Shown piece by piece: positions 1 through 5,835 of a stretch of 35,959 nucleotides of DNA. The DNA is from an uncultured Solobacterium sp. Lineage in GTDB: Bacteria > Bacillota_I > Bacilli_A > Erysipelotrichales > Erysipelotrichaceae. The notes beneath the pieces are model-generated. The model did not search any database and was not told the origin of the DNA. It saw nothing but the letters and a program-made list of their open reading frames with translations. The stretch covers positions 1 to 35,959 of the forward strand of contig URHY01000014.1 of the NCBI GenBank assembly GCA_900547815.1. Reading direction: 5' to 3'. The stretch's first letter is position 1. Each line of letters starts with the position of its first letter. The position numbers were made by a program, and so were the translations under genes.

Positions 1-10
1 CTAAGACGCA

Positions 11-62
11 GAGCCGATAATTTGTAAGTTATTGTAACTTATAGATTGTCGGCTCATTTTTT
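11..62 (+). terminator. Intrinsic terminator, rightward
   Basis: GAGCCGATAAT (11-21) pairs with ATTGTCGGCTC (45-55) with one G-U pair, an inner AAGTTA/TAACTT stem extends it, and a T-run follows (57-62). It would end transcripts from an upstream cargo/KTR gene and meets the convergent XRE gene. Confidence 0.8.
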
Positions 63-82
63 GAAACAAAAAAGTGGAGATT

Positions 83-439
83 TTATTTTTTCTCCACTTC
101 CTTTGACTTAATAATTCCATCAGCAACACTTTCAATAATAATTAAGTCTTTTTCGGACATAGTATCGAGTTGCTCTTCTAACTGCCGTCTTCTGGTGCTT
201 TTTACCAGATCAGAGGCAGGTAAAAAAAATTCATCAGCAGATATATTAAGTAAATGAACAAGGTCATAAAGCACCTGTAAACTTGGGTGCTGTCCTTTGT
301 TCTCGATGTTTGTTAAATAGCGTGGGTCAATTTCAATCATAGCTCCCACCTGCTCACGGGTCAGACCCTGCTTTATCCGAGCTTGTTTGATTGCCAGACC
401 AAACGCTCTAAAATCGTACTTATCTTCTTTTTTACGCAT
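83..439 (-). CDS. XRE-family repressor, Tn916 Orf9-like (copy 1)
   Basis: 118-aa cytoplasmic DNA-binding protein. A helix-turn-helix of the Xre/cro type spans roughly residues 12-70, with the recognisable stretch [19 protein letters not shown] followed by [11 protein letters not shown]. The C-terminal third is charged and helical and may mediate oligomerisation. The start codon at 439 is preceded by GAGGTG at good spacing. In Tn916 the equivalent Orf9 is proposed to repress the orf7 promoter (established for the family; inferred here). It is convergent with whatever lies upstream and divergent from the response regulator. A close paralogue sits at 3648-4004, so the two probably read the same operator. 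Confidence 0.85.
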   Translation of the reverse strand: MRKKEDKYDFRAFGLAIKQARIKQGLTREQVGAMIEIDPRYLTNIENKGQHPSLQVLYDLVHLLNISADEFFLPASDLVKSTRRRQLEEQLDTMSEKDLIIIESVADGIIKSKEVEKK

Positions 440-604
440 ATGTAATCACCTCACTACATTTTACAGTTCCTGTTCACAAATCAACAGGTATTGAAAAACG
501 TATATGTGAGTTTGTGAGTTCATATTTGCATTTCTAAACAAAATACTGCTTGTGAGGTTAATAAAAAAACCGCTATAACTGGAAGATTATAGGATAATAA
601 ATAT

Positions 605-640
605 AGCTTGCATTTCATGCTTCGGTATGATTTGCAAGCT
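605..640. other. Hairpin with UUCG-type loop upstream of the two-component operon
   Basis: AGCTTGCA (605-612) pairs perfectly with TGCAAGCT (633-640). An inner CAT/ATG pairing closes on a C(UUCG)G tetraloop. No U-run follows it in the rightward direction. Between 440 and 651 I see otherwise only AT-rich sequence that is partly shared with the second XRE upstream region. Confidence 0.5.
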
Positions 641-651
641 GATTAATATAG

Positions 652-680
652 TTGTTACATTTCGTTTAAGAGATTATAAT
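652..680 (+). promoter_or_regulatory. Probable sigma-A promoter of the two-component operon
   Basis: TTGTTA (652-657) and a perfect TATAAT (675-680) are separated by 17 bp. The promoter lies about 100 bp upstream of the response-regulator start codon at 787. Confidence 0.65.
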
Positions 681-786
681 AATTAAAATAGCTAAAATCT
701 ATCAATTTTTAACAGTAGTATGTGGACATAGTTGATAAAAAATTGCTTTTTCAATGATAAGATATATTTCTAAGGAGGAACGAGAT

Positions 787-1461
787 ATGGCACAGAGCAT
801 TTTGATTGTAGACGACGAAAGAGATATTGTATCAATGCTAAATCAATATTTTTGCAAAATTGGTTATGTAGTATACACAGCAATTAACGGAAAAGAAGCA
901 CTGAATGCAATCACAAAACATCCAGATATTATTTTATTAGATATAAATATGCCAGATATGAATGGTTTTACAATTTGTGAAAAAATCAGGAATTTTGTGT
1001 CCTGTCCTATTATTTTTTTAACAGCTCGGATTGAGGACTGTGATAAAATCAAAGGATTTGCTGTCGGTGGTGACGACTATGTTGTAAAGCCTTTCTCCGT
1101 TGATGAATTAGAAGCCAGAGTTGCTGCACATTTGCGGAGAGAAAAAAGACATGGTTCGTCCGCAATAGTTCAGTTCGATAATAATATAGTAATTGATTAT
1201 TCATCACGAGTTGTTTTTTATAGAAATGCTGAAATAAATTTTACGAAGAAAGAGTTTGATATTATTGAATTTCTTTCACAAAACAAGGGGATTATTTTTG
1301 ATCGTGAGACAATTTATGAAAAAGTATGGGGCTTAGATGGTTCTGGCGACAATTCTGTTATTACAGAACATATACGCCGGATAAGAACAAAATTCCTTTC
1401 TATAGGCGACAATCCTTATATAGAAACTGTCTGGGGGTGCGGATATAAATGGAAAAAGTAA
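787..1461 (+). CDS. OmpR/PhoB-family response regulator
   Basis: 224-aa two-component response regulator. The N-terminal receiver carries the acidic pair D9-D10, the phospho-acceptor D52 in LLDINMPDMNG, the conserved Thr in FLTAR and the Lys in VVKPF. The C-terminal half is a winged-helix DNA-binding domain (FTKKEFDIIEFL, then a VWG motif and the terminal GCGYKW). The open frame extends up to 754, but AAGGAGG directly before the ATG at 787 makes MAQSILIV the real start. The histidine kinase gene overlaps its end by 13 bp, so the two are translationally coupled. As ICE cargo its target is unknown; the lipoprotein downstream is the only co-transcribed candidate effector. Confidence 0.9.
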   Translation: MAQSILIVDDERDIVSMLNQYFCKIGYVVYTAINGKEALNAITKHPDIILLDINMPDMNGFTICEKIRNFVSCPIIFLTARIEDCDKIKGFAVGGDDYVVKPFSVDELEARVAAHLRREKRHGSSAIVQFDNNIVIDYSSRVVFYRNAEINFTKKEFDIIEFLSQNKGIIFDRETIYEKVWGLDGSGDNSVITEHIRRIRTKFLSIGDNPYIETVWGCGYKWKK

Positions 1462-2783
1462 GGCGAAAAAATTCAAGGCATTATATTGACAACATGAGTA
1501 TTAAAAATTCGTTTGTTTTTTATGCTCTTATTTCCTTAGTGATTGGTATTGTAATAGGTGTTATATCTATTACTCTTGTAGATGATTACAGAATAAACCT
1601 TAACTATAAATATGAGGACATGACAACAAGGTATGATATACCTGAAAATGGTTCATTTACAGCGAAATATAACAAAGACCAAACAGAATACACAATATAT
1701 AATGCAAGTGAAAAGGAAGTATGTAATTTTGTTGTAGACTATCAAAAGGAACGTCCAGTACAAGAATATATTTATCCTAATCATGTTTCTTACATTGAAG
1801 TTTCACCAAAGTTTACTAAACATGATAGAATTGTGGATTCTGCTCTAGGTGTGGTTAATATTGTCACCATTCCTATTGCTCTTTCAATTAGCATGATTCT
1901 TTGTGTGACTATCTTTGTAAACCGAAAATTAGTAAGACCCATAAAGTTACTGACGAATGCATACAGAAAAGTCGAAAACAACGAACTGGATTTTACGTTG
2001 CCTTACCCTTATAAAGACGAGATGGGGAGGCTGTGTCTTGCATTTGAGAAGATGAAAAATTGTTTATATCAAAACAACCAAAAAATGATACGGCAATTTA
2101 CTGAACAAAGGAGATTAAATGCTGCTTTTTCACATGATTTACGCACGCCTTTAACAATACTAAAAGGACATACCACAATGTTGTTATCATTTATTCCCAA
2201 AGGATTAGTTTCTCAACAGGAGGTACTCGACGAATTATCAACAGTACGCAACAATGTGGAACGGCTTGAAAAATACGTTAGTGCTATGACAAACTTATAC
2301 CGTTTAGAAGATATAGAAATCGAAAAAGAAAACATAAACTTTGACTTCTTATTAAAAACCTTATCAAATACAACGGAAATGCTCTGTTCTGATATAGAAT
2401 ATACGATTAAAACAAATTGTAATAAACAGCAAACTCTATTTATCAATCTTGAAATTATCATACAAATTTATGAAAACCTGTTGTCTAATAGCATTAGATA
2501 TGCTAAGTCGATGATAGCTATTGATGTAAATAAACAGGAGGAATTTTTATTGATTACGGTCTCTGACGATGGCTGTGGTTTCAAAAGTACGGATATAGAA
2601 CGTGTAACATTACCATTTTATAAACCATCGCAAGATACTACGTCTGAACATCTAGGTCTGGGATTAAACATTTGTAAAATATTATGTGAAAGGCATGGAG
2701 GTACAATAAAAATTTCAAATAATCATAAGGGGGGAGCCTGTGTTACAGCTTGTATAAAAATTGCATATGTTGATGAAAAATAG
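1449..2783 (+). CDS. Membrane sensor histidine kinase
   Basis: 444-aa sensor kinase and partner of the response regulator that it overlaps. A first membrane segment spans about residues 21-45, an extracellular loop of roughly 90 residues follows, and a second membrane segment lies at about 135-158. A HAMP-like linker follows (RKLVRPIKLL). The phospho-acceptor is H229 in AFSHDLRTPL. The ATPase domain has an N box (NLLSNSIRYA), a G1 box (DDGCGF) and a G2 box (GLGLNICKIL). The extracellular loop has no recognisable ligand domain. An internal ATG near 1495 could be an alternative start, but the overlap with the regulator favours 1449. Confidence 0.9.
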   Translation: MEKVRRKNSRHYIDNMSIKNSFVFYALISLVIGIVIGVISITLVDDYRINLNYKYEDMTTRYDIPENGSFTAKYNKDQTEYTIYNASEKEVCNFVVDYQKERPVQEYIYPNHVSYIEVSPKFTKHDRIVDSALGVVNIVTIPIALSISMILCVTIFVNRKLVRPIKLLTNAYRKVENNELDFTLPYPYKDEMGRLCLAFEKMKNCLYQNNQKMIRQFTEQRRLNAAFSHDLRTPLTILKGHTTMLLSFIPKGLVSQQEVLDELSTVRNNVERLEKYVSAMTNLYRLEDIEIEKENINFDFLLKTLSNTTEMLCSDIEYTIKTNCNKQQTLFINLEIIIQIYENLLSNSIRYAKSMIAIDVNKQEEFLLITVSDDGCGFKSTDIERVTLPFYKPSQDTTSEHLGLGLNICKILCERHGGTIKISNNHKGGACVTACIKIAYVDEK

Positions 2784-2833
2784 ACATTTTCCCCATATAA
2801 TTGCATTAAGCACTTATAAAGGAGGTTTCGATT

Positions 2834-3346
2834 ATGAAAAAAATTATCTGTATTATTTTAATAACTGTCACAAGCATTTTGTCCGGGTGCAATTCAACAT
2901 CAGATGAAGAAATAATATCATCACAGGATTTCAAAGAGAATTATGAGGTTTCGTCCTATGGAACTGAGGAAAAAATTAATACTTTATCAGATGTTGAGCT
3001 TACATCAAGTGAAAAAGAGTATTCTGACTTAGAAAACGCAAAATTTTTTTTAGAAAATAACTCCAACAAAGAGTATCATTATTCTAAAGCCTATTTTGAA
3101 ATTGAAGCGGAGCAATCAGAAACATGGTATCAATTAACTCAACTTTATGACCCATCAAAAGATAACGAAGATGATGCAGTTATAAATCCCACCGAAAGAT
3201 TAAGTTTACCATTTGATATTTCCTCGGTTTATGGCGAACTCCCATCAGGGCACTATAGAATAATAGTAAGTATTTCTTATTTCGAATCCCCTAAAGATTG
3301 GGATTATGACACTTATTATTTGGCATGTGAATTTACATTAAAATAG
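2834..3346 (+). CDS. Lipoprotein with a bacterial Ig-like domain
   Basis: 170-aa predicted surface lipoprotein. Residues 1-18 are a signal peptide ending in the lipobox LSG-C with lipidated Cys19. Residues 20-60 are an acidic, Ser-rich spacer. The rest (about 60-170) looks like an Ig-like beta sandwich: ENNSNKEYHY, then FDISSVYGELPSGHYRI, a pattern I associate with small Ig-like (Big_14-type) domains of Gram-positive lipoproteins. AGGAGG lies just before the ATG. It follows the kinase by 50 bp and is probably in the same operon, so it may be the ligand-binding partner or the output of the two-component system. The function is not established. Confidence 0.75.
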   Translation: MKKIICIILITVTSILSGCNSTSDEEIISSQDFKENYEVSSYGTEEKINTLSDVELTSSEKEYSDLENAKFFLENNSNKEYHYSKAYFEIEAEQSETWYQLTQLYDPSKDNEDDAVINPTERLSLPFDISSVYGELPSGHYRIIVSISYFESPKDWDYDTYYLACEFTLK

Positions 3347-3365
3347 TATATCAGAAAGGAAACAA

Positions 3366-3539
3366 ATGGGAACAGCAAAATGGATATACTGTCCTATATG
3401 CAAGAATAAAACAAGAACAAAAATCAGAACGGATACTAAGTTGATAAATTTTCCACTGTATTGTCCAAAATGCAAACAGGAAAACCTAATTAATGCCAGC
3501 AAATTAAAAATAACAGTAATCAAAGAGCCAGACACTTAG
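3366..3539 (+). CDS. Small cysteine-rich KTR-type protein of Tn916-like elements
   Basis: 57-aa ORF preceded by AGAAAGGA. It contains two CxxC knuckles, CPIC (with KNKTRTKIR after it) and CPKC, so it is probably a small zinc ribbon. Cys-rich proteins with this CPxC-KTR signature are recurrent companions of the cargo region in Tn916-family elements. Its role is unknown. The stop codon is followed within 6 bp by the terminator at 3545. Confidence 0.8.
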   Translation: MGTAKWIYCPICKNKTRTKIRTDTKLINFPLYCPKCKQENLINASKLKITVIKEPDT

Positions 3540-3544
3540 ATGCA

Positions 3545-3595
3545 GAGCCGATAATTCAGAGGATTTCATATCTCATAGATTATCGGCTCATTTTT
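3545..3595 (+). terminator. Intrinsic terminator after the KTR gene
   Basis: GAGCCGATAAT (3545-3555) pairs with ATTATCGGCTC (3579-3589), an 11-bp perfect stem followed by ATTTTT. It is the counterpart of the terminator at 11-62. Confidence 0.85.
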
Positions 3596-3647
3596 ATTAC
3601 CTATCACCATATCCCGTATGATTGGCAGGCAAATAAAAATGGAGGAA

Positions 3648-4004
3648 CTAATCTTCCCCCACTTCCTTTGATTTGATGATACCAGCAGCGACGCTCTCCA
3701 TGACAACCATATCTTTGTCGTCGAAAGTATCAAGCTGTTGTTCCAACTGTCTGCGGCGAGTGCTTTTTACTTTGTCACTGGTCGGCAGGAAAATTTCATC
3801 AACAGACACATTAAGTAGAGTTACAAGGTCATAAAACACCTGTAAACTTGGGTGCTGCCCTTTATTCTCAATATTCGTCAGATAGCGTGGGTCAATTTCA
3901 ATTTTTGCTCCCACCTGTTCACGGGTCAGACCTTGTTTCATCCTTGCCGCTTTGATGGCAAGACCAAAGGCTCTGAAATCGTATTTATCTTCTGTTTTAC
4001 GCAT
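3648..4004 (-). CDS. XRE-family repressor, Tn916 Orf9-like (copy 2)
   Basis: 118-aa paralogue of the protein at 83-439, with the same HTH ([19 protein letters not shown]) and the same length. Differences concentrate in the C-terminal half (for example [18 protein letters not shown] instead of [18 protein letters not shown]). GAGGTG precedes the ATG at 4004. This copy occupies the position of Tn916 orf9, divergent from the sigma-like orf7 homologue, and so is the likely resident repressor of the element's regulation module. With two similar repressors, cross-regulation or divergence of operator specificity is possible. Confidence 0.88.
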   Translation of the reverse strand: MRKTEDKYDFRAFGLAIKAARMKQGLTREQVGAKIEIDPRYLTNIENKGQHPSLQVFYDLVTLLNVSVDEIFLPTSDKVKSTRRRQLEQQLDTFDDKDMVVMESVAAGIIKSKEVGED

Positions 4005-4175
4005 AATTAATCACCTCACTACATTTTACTGTTCCTAAAGAATTTGTAACAGGTACAGTAAAACGTATTGCAAGGTTTATCAGTTCCTATGAACAGGTAA
4101 ATAACAATATATGCTGCTTGGCGGTAAAAAAAAACCGTTGTCAGCAGTAATGCTTTTATACGTCCTTTTAGATAG

Positions 4176-4207
4176 AACGACGGTTCATACAGCCGCCGTT
4201 TTATTTT
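4176..4207 (+). terminator. Intrinsic terminator in the Orf9-Orf7 intergenic region
   Basis: AACG-A-CGG (4176-4183) pairs with CCG-C-CGTT (4193-4200) with one mismatch, followed by TTATTTTT. A second small hairpin with GTCCA/TGGAC arms (4209-4222) follows at once. Between 4005 and 4267 no ORF other than the leader peptide is evident. Confidence 0.6.
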
Positions 4208-4267
4208 TGTCCAACGGTGGACAAACTACTGGTTGGTTTTGTTTTAGCGGCTTCAGGAGGTAGCCGC

Positions 4268-4330
4268 ATGGAATGCCTATACATTCAACAACATTCGACC
4301 ATTGGTAGCTTGTTAAAAAAATCCGTTTAA
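4268..4330 (+). CDS. Putative 20-aa leader peptide
   Basis: Short ORF starting MECLYIQQHS and ending LLKKSV, with its AGGAGG displayed in a hairpin loop immediately upstream. The stop codon lies inside the AATCCG/CGGATT hairpin region, so ribosome position at the end of the ORF could change folding of the downstream terminator. No protein function is expected. Confidence 0.55.
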   Translation: MECLYIQQHSTIGSLLKKSV

Positions 4331-4395
4331 CTTTTGCGGATTATATCGCTCTTGTATATGGTTTTTCACATCACATAGCAGGAACAATTTATAAG

Positions 4396-4435
4396 GCACA
4401 AGAACAGCACGTCAGTATTGCTCTTGTGCTTTTTT
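4396..4435 (+). terminator. Attenuator terminator
   Basis: 8-bp perfect stem GCACAAGA/TCTTGTGC followed by TTTTTT (4430-4435), about 130 bp before the sigma-like start codon at 4567. Confidence 0.75.
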
Positions 4436-4566
4436 GCTACTTTAAAAAATTTTTTGATTTTTTTCTGATTCGGGTTACAAATCACCCCTCCGTGTTGAGT
4501 GTTAGTGCGGAAAGAGGTAAAAAGCCTTTTCGCTTTAGCAACTTCAACTTGAAAGGAGGTGAGATT

Positions 4567-4986
4567 ATGAAACCTTCTTCATTTGAGAACGCTATAAGAC
4601 TTCAATTTGACTGTCTGGCTCGTAAGGTGATTGGCAGAACTGTAAAGAACTACAACAAAGAACTTGCCAGACGTGCAAAGCATGAAATATCTTTCTGTGA
4701 AATACCAGAGCTGGAATTAAACCAGTTGGGTGTATCGGACGAATACTCGCTTGAATTTACTTCCTTTGATGTGTTCGGTACAGAAGTTCGTGTCTATGAT
4801 GAGAAATTATGTGAAGCAATCAAAAAATTAAGTGAAAGACGACGCAATGTTGTGTTGATGTTCTACTTTCTGGAATTACCAGACGCAGAAATCGCAGAGA
4901 TTTTGGATATTTCCAGAAACTCTGTTTATAGAAACAGAATGTGTTCACTAAAGCTCATTAGAGATATGTACGAGGAGGAATTATAA
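4567..4986 (+). CDS. Sigma-70-like regulator, Tn916 Orf7 homologue
   Basis: 139-aa protein with a sigma region 4-like helix-turn-helix at its C-terminus: LSERRRNVVLMFYFLELPD, then AEIAEILDISRNSVYRNR. The open frame extends upstream to 4426, but AAAGGAGG just before 4567 fixes the ATG there. In Tn916, Orf7 and Orf8 promote expression of excision and transfer genes (family knowledge). Here it is followed after 1 bp by the Orf8-like gene. It is controlled by the XRE repressor and the attenuator if the Tn916 scheme applies. Confidence 0.85.
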   Translation: MKPSSFENAIRLQFDCLARKVIGRTVKNYNKELARRAKHEISFCEIPELELNQLGVSDEYSLEFTSFDVFGTEVRVYDEKLCEAIKKLSERRRNVVLMFYFLELPDAEIAEILDISRNSVYRNRMCSLKLIRDMYEEEL

Positions 4987-4987
4987 C

Positions 4988-5227
4988 ATGATGAAGTCTA
5001 CAAAAAAGTGTCCTCTATTCTCCACAATCAGTTTAGCTGCTGATGGCGACGAAGTGGCAATAGAGAAAATTTTAAATCACTATGACGCTTACATATCAAA
5101 AGCAAGTTTACGCCCGTTCTATGATGAACACGGAAATATGTATATTGTGGTCGATATGGAACTGAAAGGCAGAATTAGAGCTGCCCTTATTAAAGCAATT
5201 CTAGGTTTTGAAGTCAGAGTGAAATAA
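4988..5227 (+). CDS. Tn916 Orf8-like helix-turn-helix protein
   Basis: 79-aa protein of the conjugative-transposon HTH family. The N-terminal FSTISLAADGDEVAIEKILNHY is the typical beginning, and the C-terminal half holds DxELKGRIRAALIKAI. GAGGAGG, at the end of the sigma-like gene, serves as its ribosome site; a second ATG follows the first directly. It probably acts with the Orf7-like protein. A stem-loop follows at 5238. Confidence 0.85.
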   Translation: MMKSTKKCPLFSTISLAADGDEVAIEKILNHYDAYISKASLRPFYDEHGNMYIVVDMELKGRIRAALIKAILGFEVRVK

Positions 5228-5237
5228 GCGAATATAT

Positions 5238-5273
5238 ACGGAGTGTGATACCACCTCATTCCAGCTCCGTTTT
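5238..5273 (+). terminator. Possible terminator after the Orf8-like gene
   Basis: ACGGAG (5238-5243) pairs with CTCCGT (5265-5270), with a 21-nt loop, followed by only three T. It is weak as a terminator, and the boxA-like site begins 6 bp later, so readthrough may be intended. Confidence 0.45.
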
Positions 5274-5278
5274 ACAAG

Positions 5279-5291
5279 TGTTCTTTGAAAA
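5279..5291 (+). promoter_or_regulatory. boxA-like antitermination motif
   Basis: TGTTCTTTGAAAA matches the boxA of Bacillota rRNA leaders, the NusB/S10 binding site in rrn antitermination. No rRNA gene is nearby. It lies 8 bp before the structured RNA island. Confidence 0.5.
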
Positions 5292-5298
5292 TTGAATA

Positions 5299-5531
5299 AA
5301 GTAATCAGATACGTTTGATATGCGGTGAGCCGACGGACTGGAACGCCATGACCCATGAAAAGGAGGGATAAAGAAGCGAGCGACCACGCCAGTGATCCGT
5401 AAGCGACTGTTGGAAAAGTTGCTGCCATGACCCGTATATCAGAATAATGATACACTCGCATGGTGCGGTTCACCCATCAGAATGGGAATGGTGAAATTCC
5501 AGTGGAGCTTTCCAAAGCCATCTGATTACTT
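5299..5531 (+). ncRNA. Candidate structured RNA island bounded by 12-bp complementary ends
   Basis: AAGTAATCAGAT (5299-5310) is perfectly complementary to ATCTGATTACTT (5520-5531). Nested inside, GATATGCGG (5317-5325) pairs with CCGTATATC (5432-5440) with one G-U. CGGA-CTGG (5334-5341) pairs with CCAG-tga-TCCG (5389-5399). AGCGAC (5402-5407) pairs with GTTGCT (5418-5423). A CCCAT/ATGGG hairpin lies near 5473-5486. The interval is richer in G and C than its surroundings and has no convincing ORF. The strand is chosen because the element's genes run rightward. I do not recognise the RNA family; a degenerate intron or a small inverted-repeat element are alternatives. Confidence 0.55.
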
Positions 5532-5610
5532 CTTACTTTATAGACAAATTCTTTCATAATGTACAAGCATTTTTGCATACTTTGTAAATATATTGTAGTG
5601 AGGTGGTTCA

Positions 5611-5754
5611 ATGGCAAATGACGCAAAGGTAGTTTGCAAGAATGTTTTTAAAAATTGTGATAAAGCGGCGTTTACAAAAGCATTTACTCTAAAATGGATA
5701 GAGTTGATAAATCAATATGAAAAAAATAAAGGAAGGGCAACTCCTGCCAGATGA
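5611..5754 (+). CDS. 47-aa small protein upstream of the recombinase
   Basis: ORF with a good ribosome site (GTGAGGTGG) 5 bp before its ATG. The product begins MANDAKVVCKNVF, continues AFTKAFTLKWIELINQYEKN and ends TPAR. It is basic and helical with no membrane segment. Short ORFs at this position commonly precede serine recombinases in Tn916/Tn4451-type elements, so a directionality or TnpW-like accessory role is conceivable but unproven. Its stop codon sits at the edge of the dyad in front of the recombinase. Confidence 0.6.
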   Translation: MANDAKVVCKNVFKNCDKAAFTKAFTLKWIELINQYEKNKGRATPAR

Positions 5755-5755
5755 T

Positions 5756-5809
5756 AGACAAACTATCCTACAAGATGTTATAATAACATTATGTAGAGAT
5801 AGTTTGTTT
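5756..5809 (+). promoter_or_regulatory. Dyad operator/promoter of the serine recombinase
   Basis: ACAAACTATC (5758-5767) is perfectly repeated in inverted orientation as GATAGTTTGT (5798-5807). An inner CTACA/TGTAG pair and ATGTTAT/ATAACAT pair enclose TTATAAT, a consensus -10. The promoter core therefore sits in the centre of the dyad, 27 bp before the recombinase start, a layout typical of autoregulation. Confidence 0.55.
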
Positions 5810-5835
5810 CGTCTTCTCAAAAAGGAGAACGAAGC

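Larger units (their letters stand above)
1..575. repeat. Direct repeat copy 1: terminator, XRE gene and upstream region
   Basis: This segment and 3537-4140 are diverged copies of the same block. Both start with a GAGCCGATAAT terminator stem, continue with a convergent 118-aa XRE gene and share upstream motifs down to a GGT-poly(A)-ACCG stretch. The two XRE proteins differ at only a minority of positions. The first bases of the window (before position 11) resemble the end of the KTR gene at 3530-3540, so another KTR copy probably lies just to the left. Confidence 0.8.
3537..4140. repeat. Direct repeat copy 2: terminator, XRE gene and upstream region
   Basis: Diverged duplicate of 1-575. The terminator stem, the XRE gene and the poly(A) motif upstream of it appear in the same order and orientation. 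Together the copies bracket the two-component system, lipoprotein and KTR genes. Confidence 0.8.
4247..4435 (+). promoter_or_regulatory. Leader-peptide transcription attenuator upstream of the sigma-like gene
   Basis: A GCGGCT/AGCCGC hairpin (4247-4252 with 4262-4267) carries AGGAGG in its loop, directly in front of the leader ATG at 4268. Downstream, AATCCG (4320-4325) can pair with CGGATT (4337-4342). A strong terminator stem, GCACAAGA (4396-4403) with TCTTGTGC (4422-4429), is followed by six T. An earlier GCTCTTGT (about 4347-4354) can compete for the ACAAGA arm, giving the antiterminator alternative of a classical attenuator. Tn916 tet(M) is known to use leader-peptide attenuation; assignment to that class here is inference. 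Confidence 0.6.

Noticed and set aside
83..439. XRE genes as antitoxins of a type II toxin-antitoxin system
   Set aside because: No adjacent toxin gene; the position and partner genes match Tn916 Orf9 instead.
754..786. Upstream ATG start for the response regulator
   Set aside because: The AAGGAGG site is inside this extension, directly before the ATG at 787, and receiver domains start there.
5279..5291. boxA as evidence for an rRNA operon
   Set aside because: No 16S, 23S or 5S sequence in the window.
5201..5473. Minus-strand 90-aa ORF over the structured RNA island
   Set aside because: No ribosome site, odd composition, and the island's base-pairing explains the sequence better.
5299..5531. 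Complete group II intron
   Set aside because: No reverse transcriptase ORF and no convincing domain V or intron ends; only the general look of a structured RNA.
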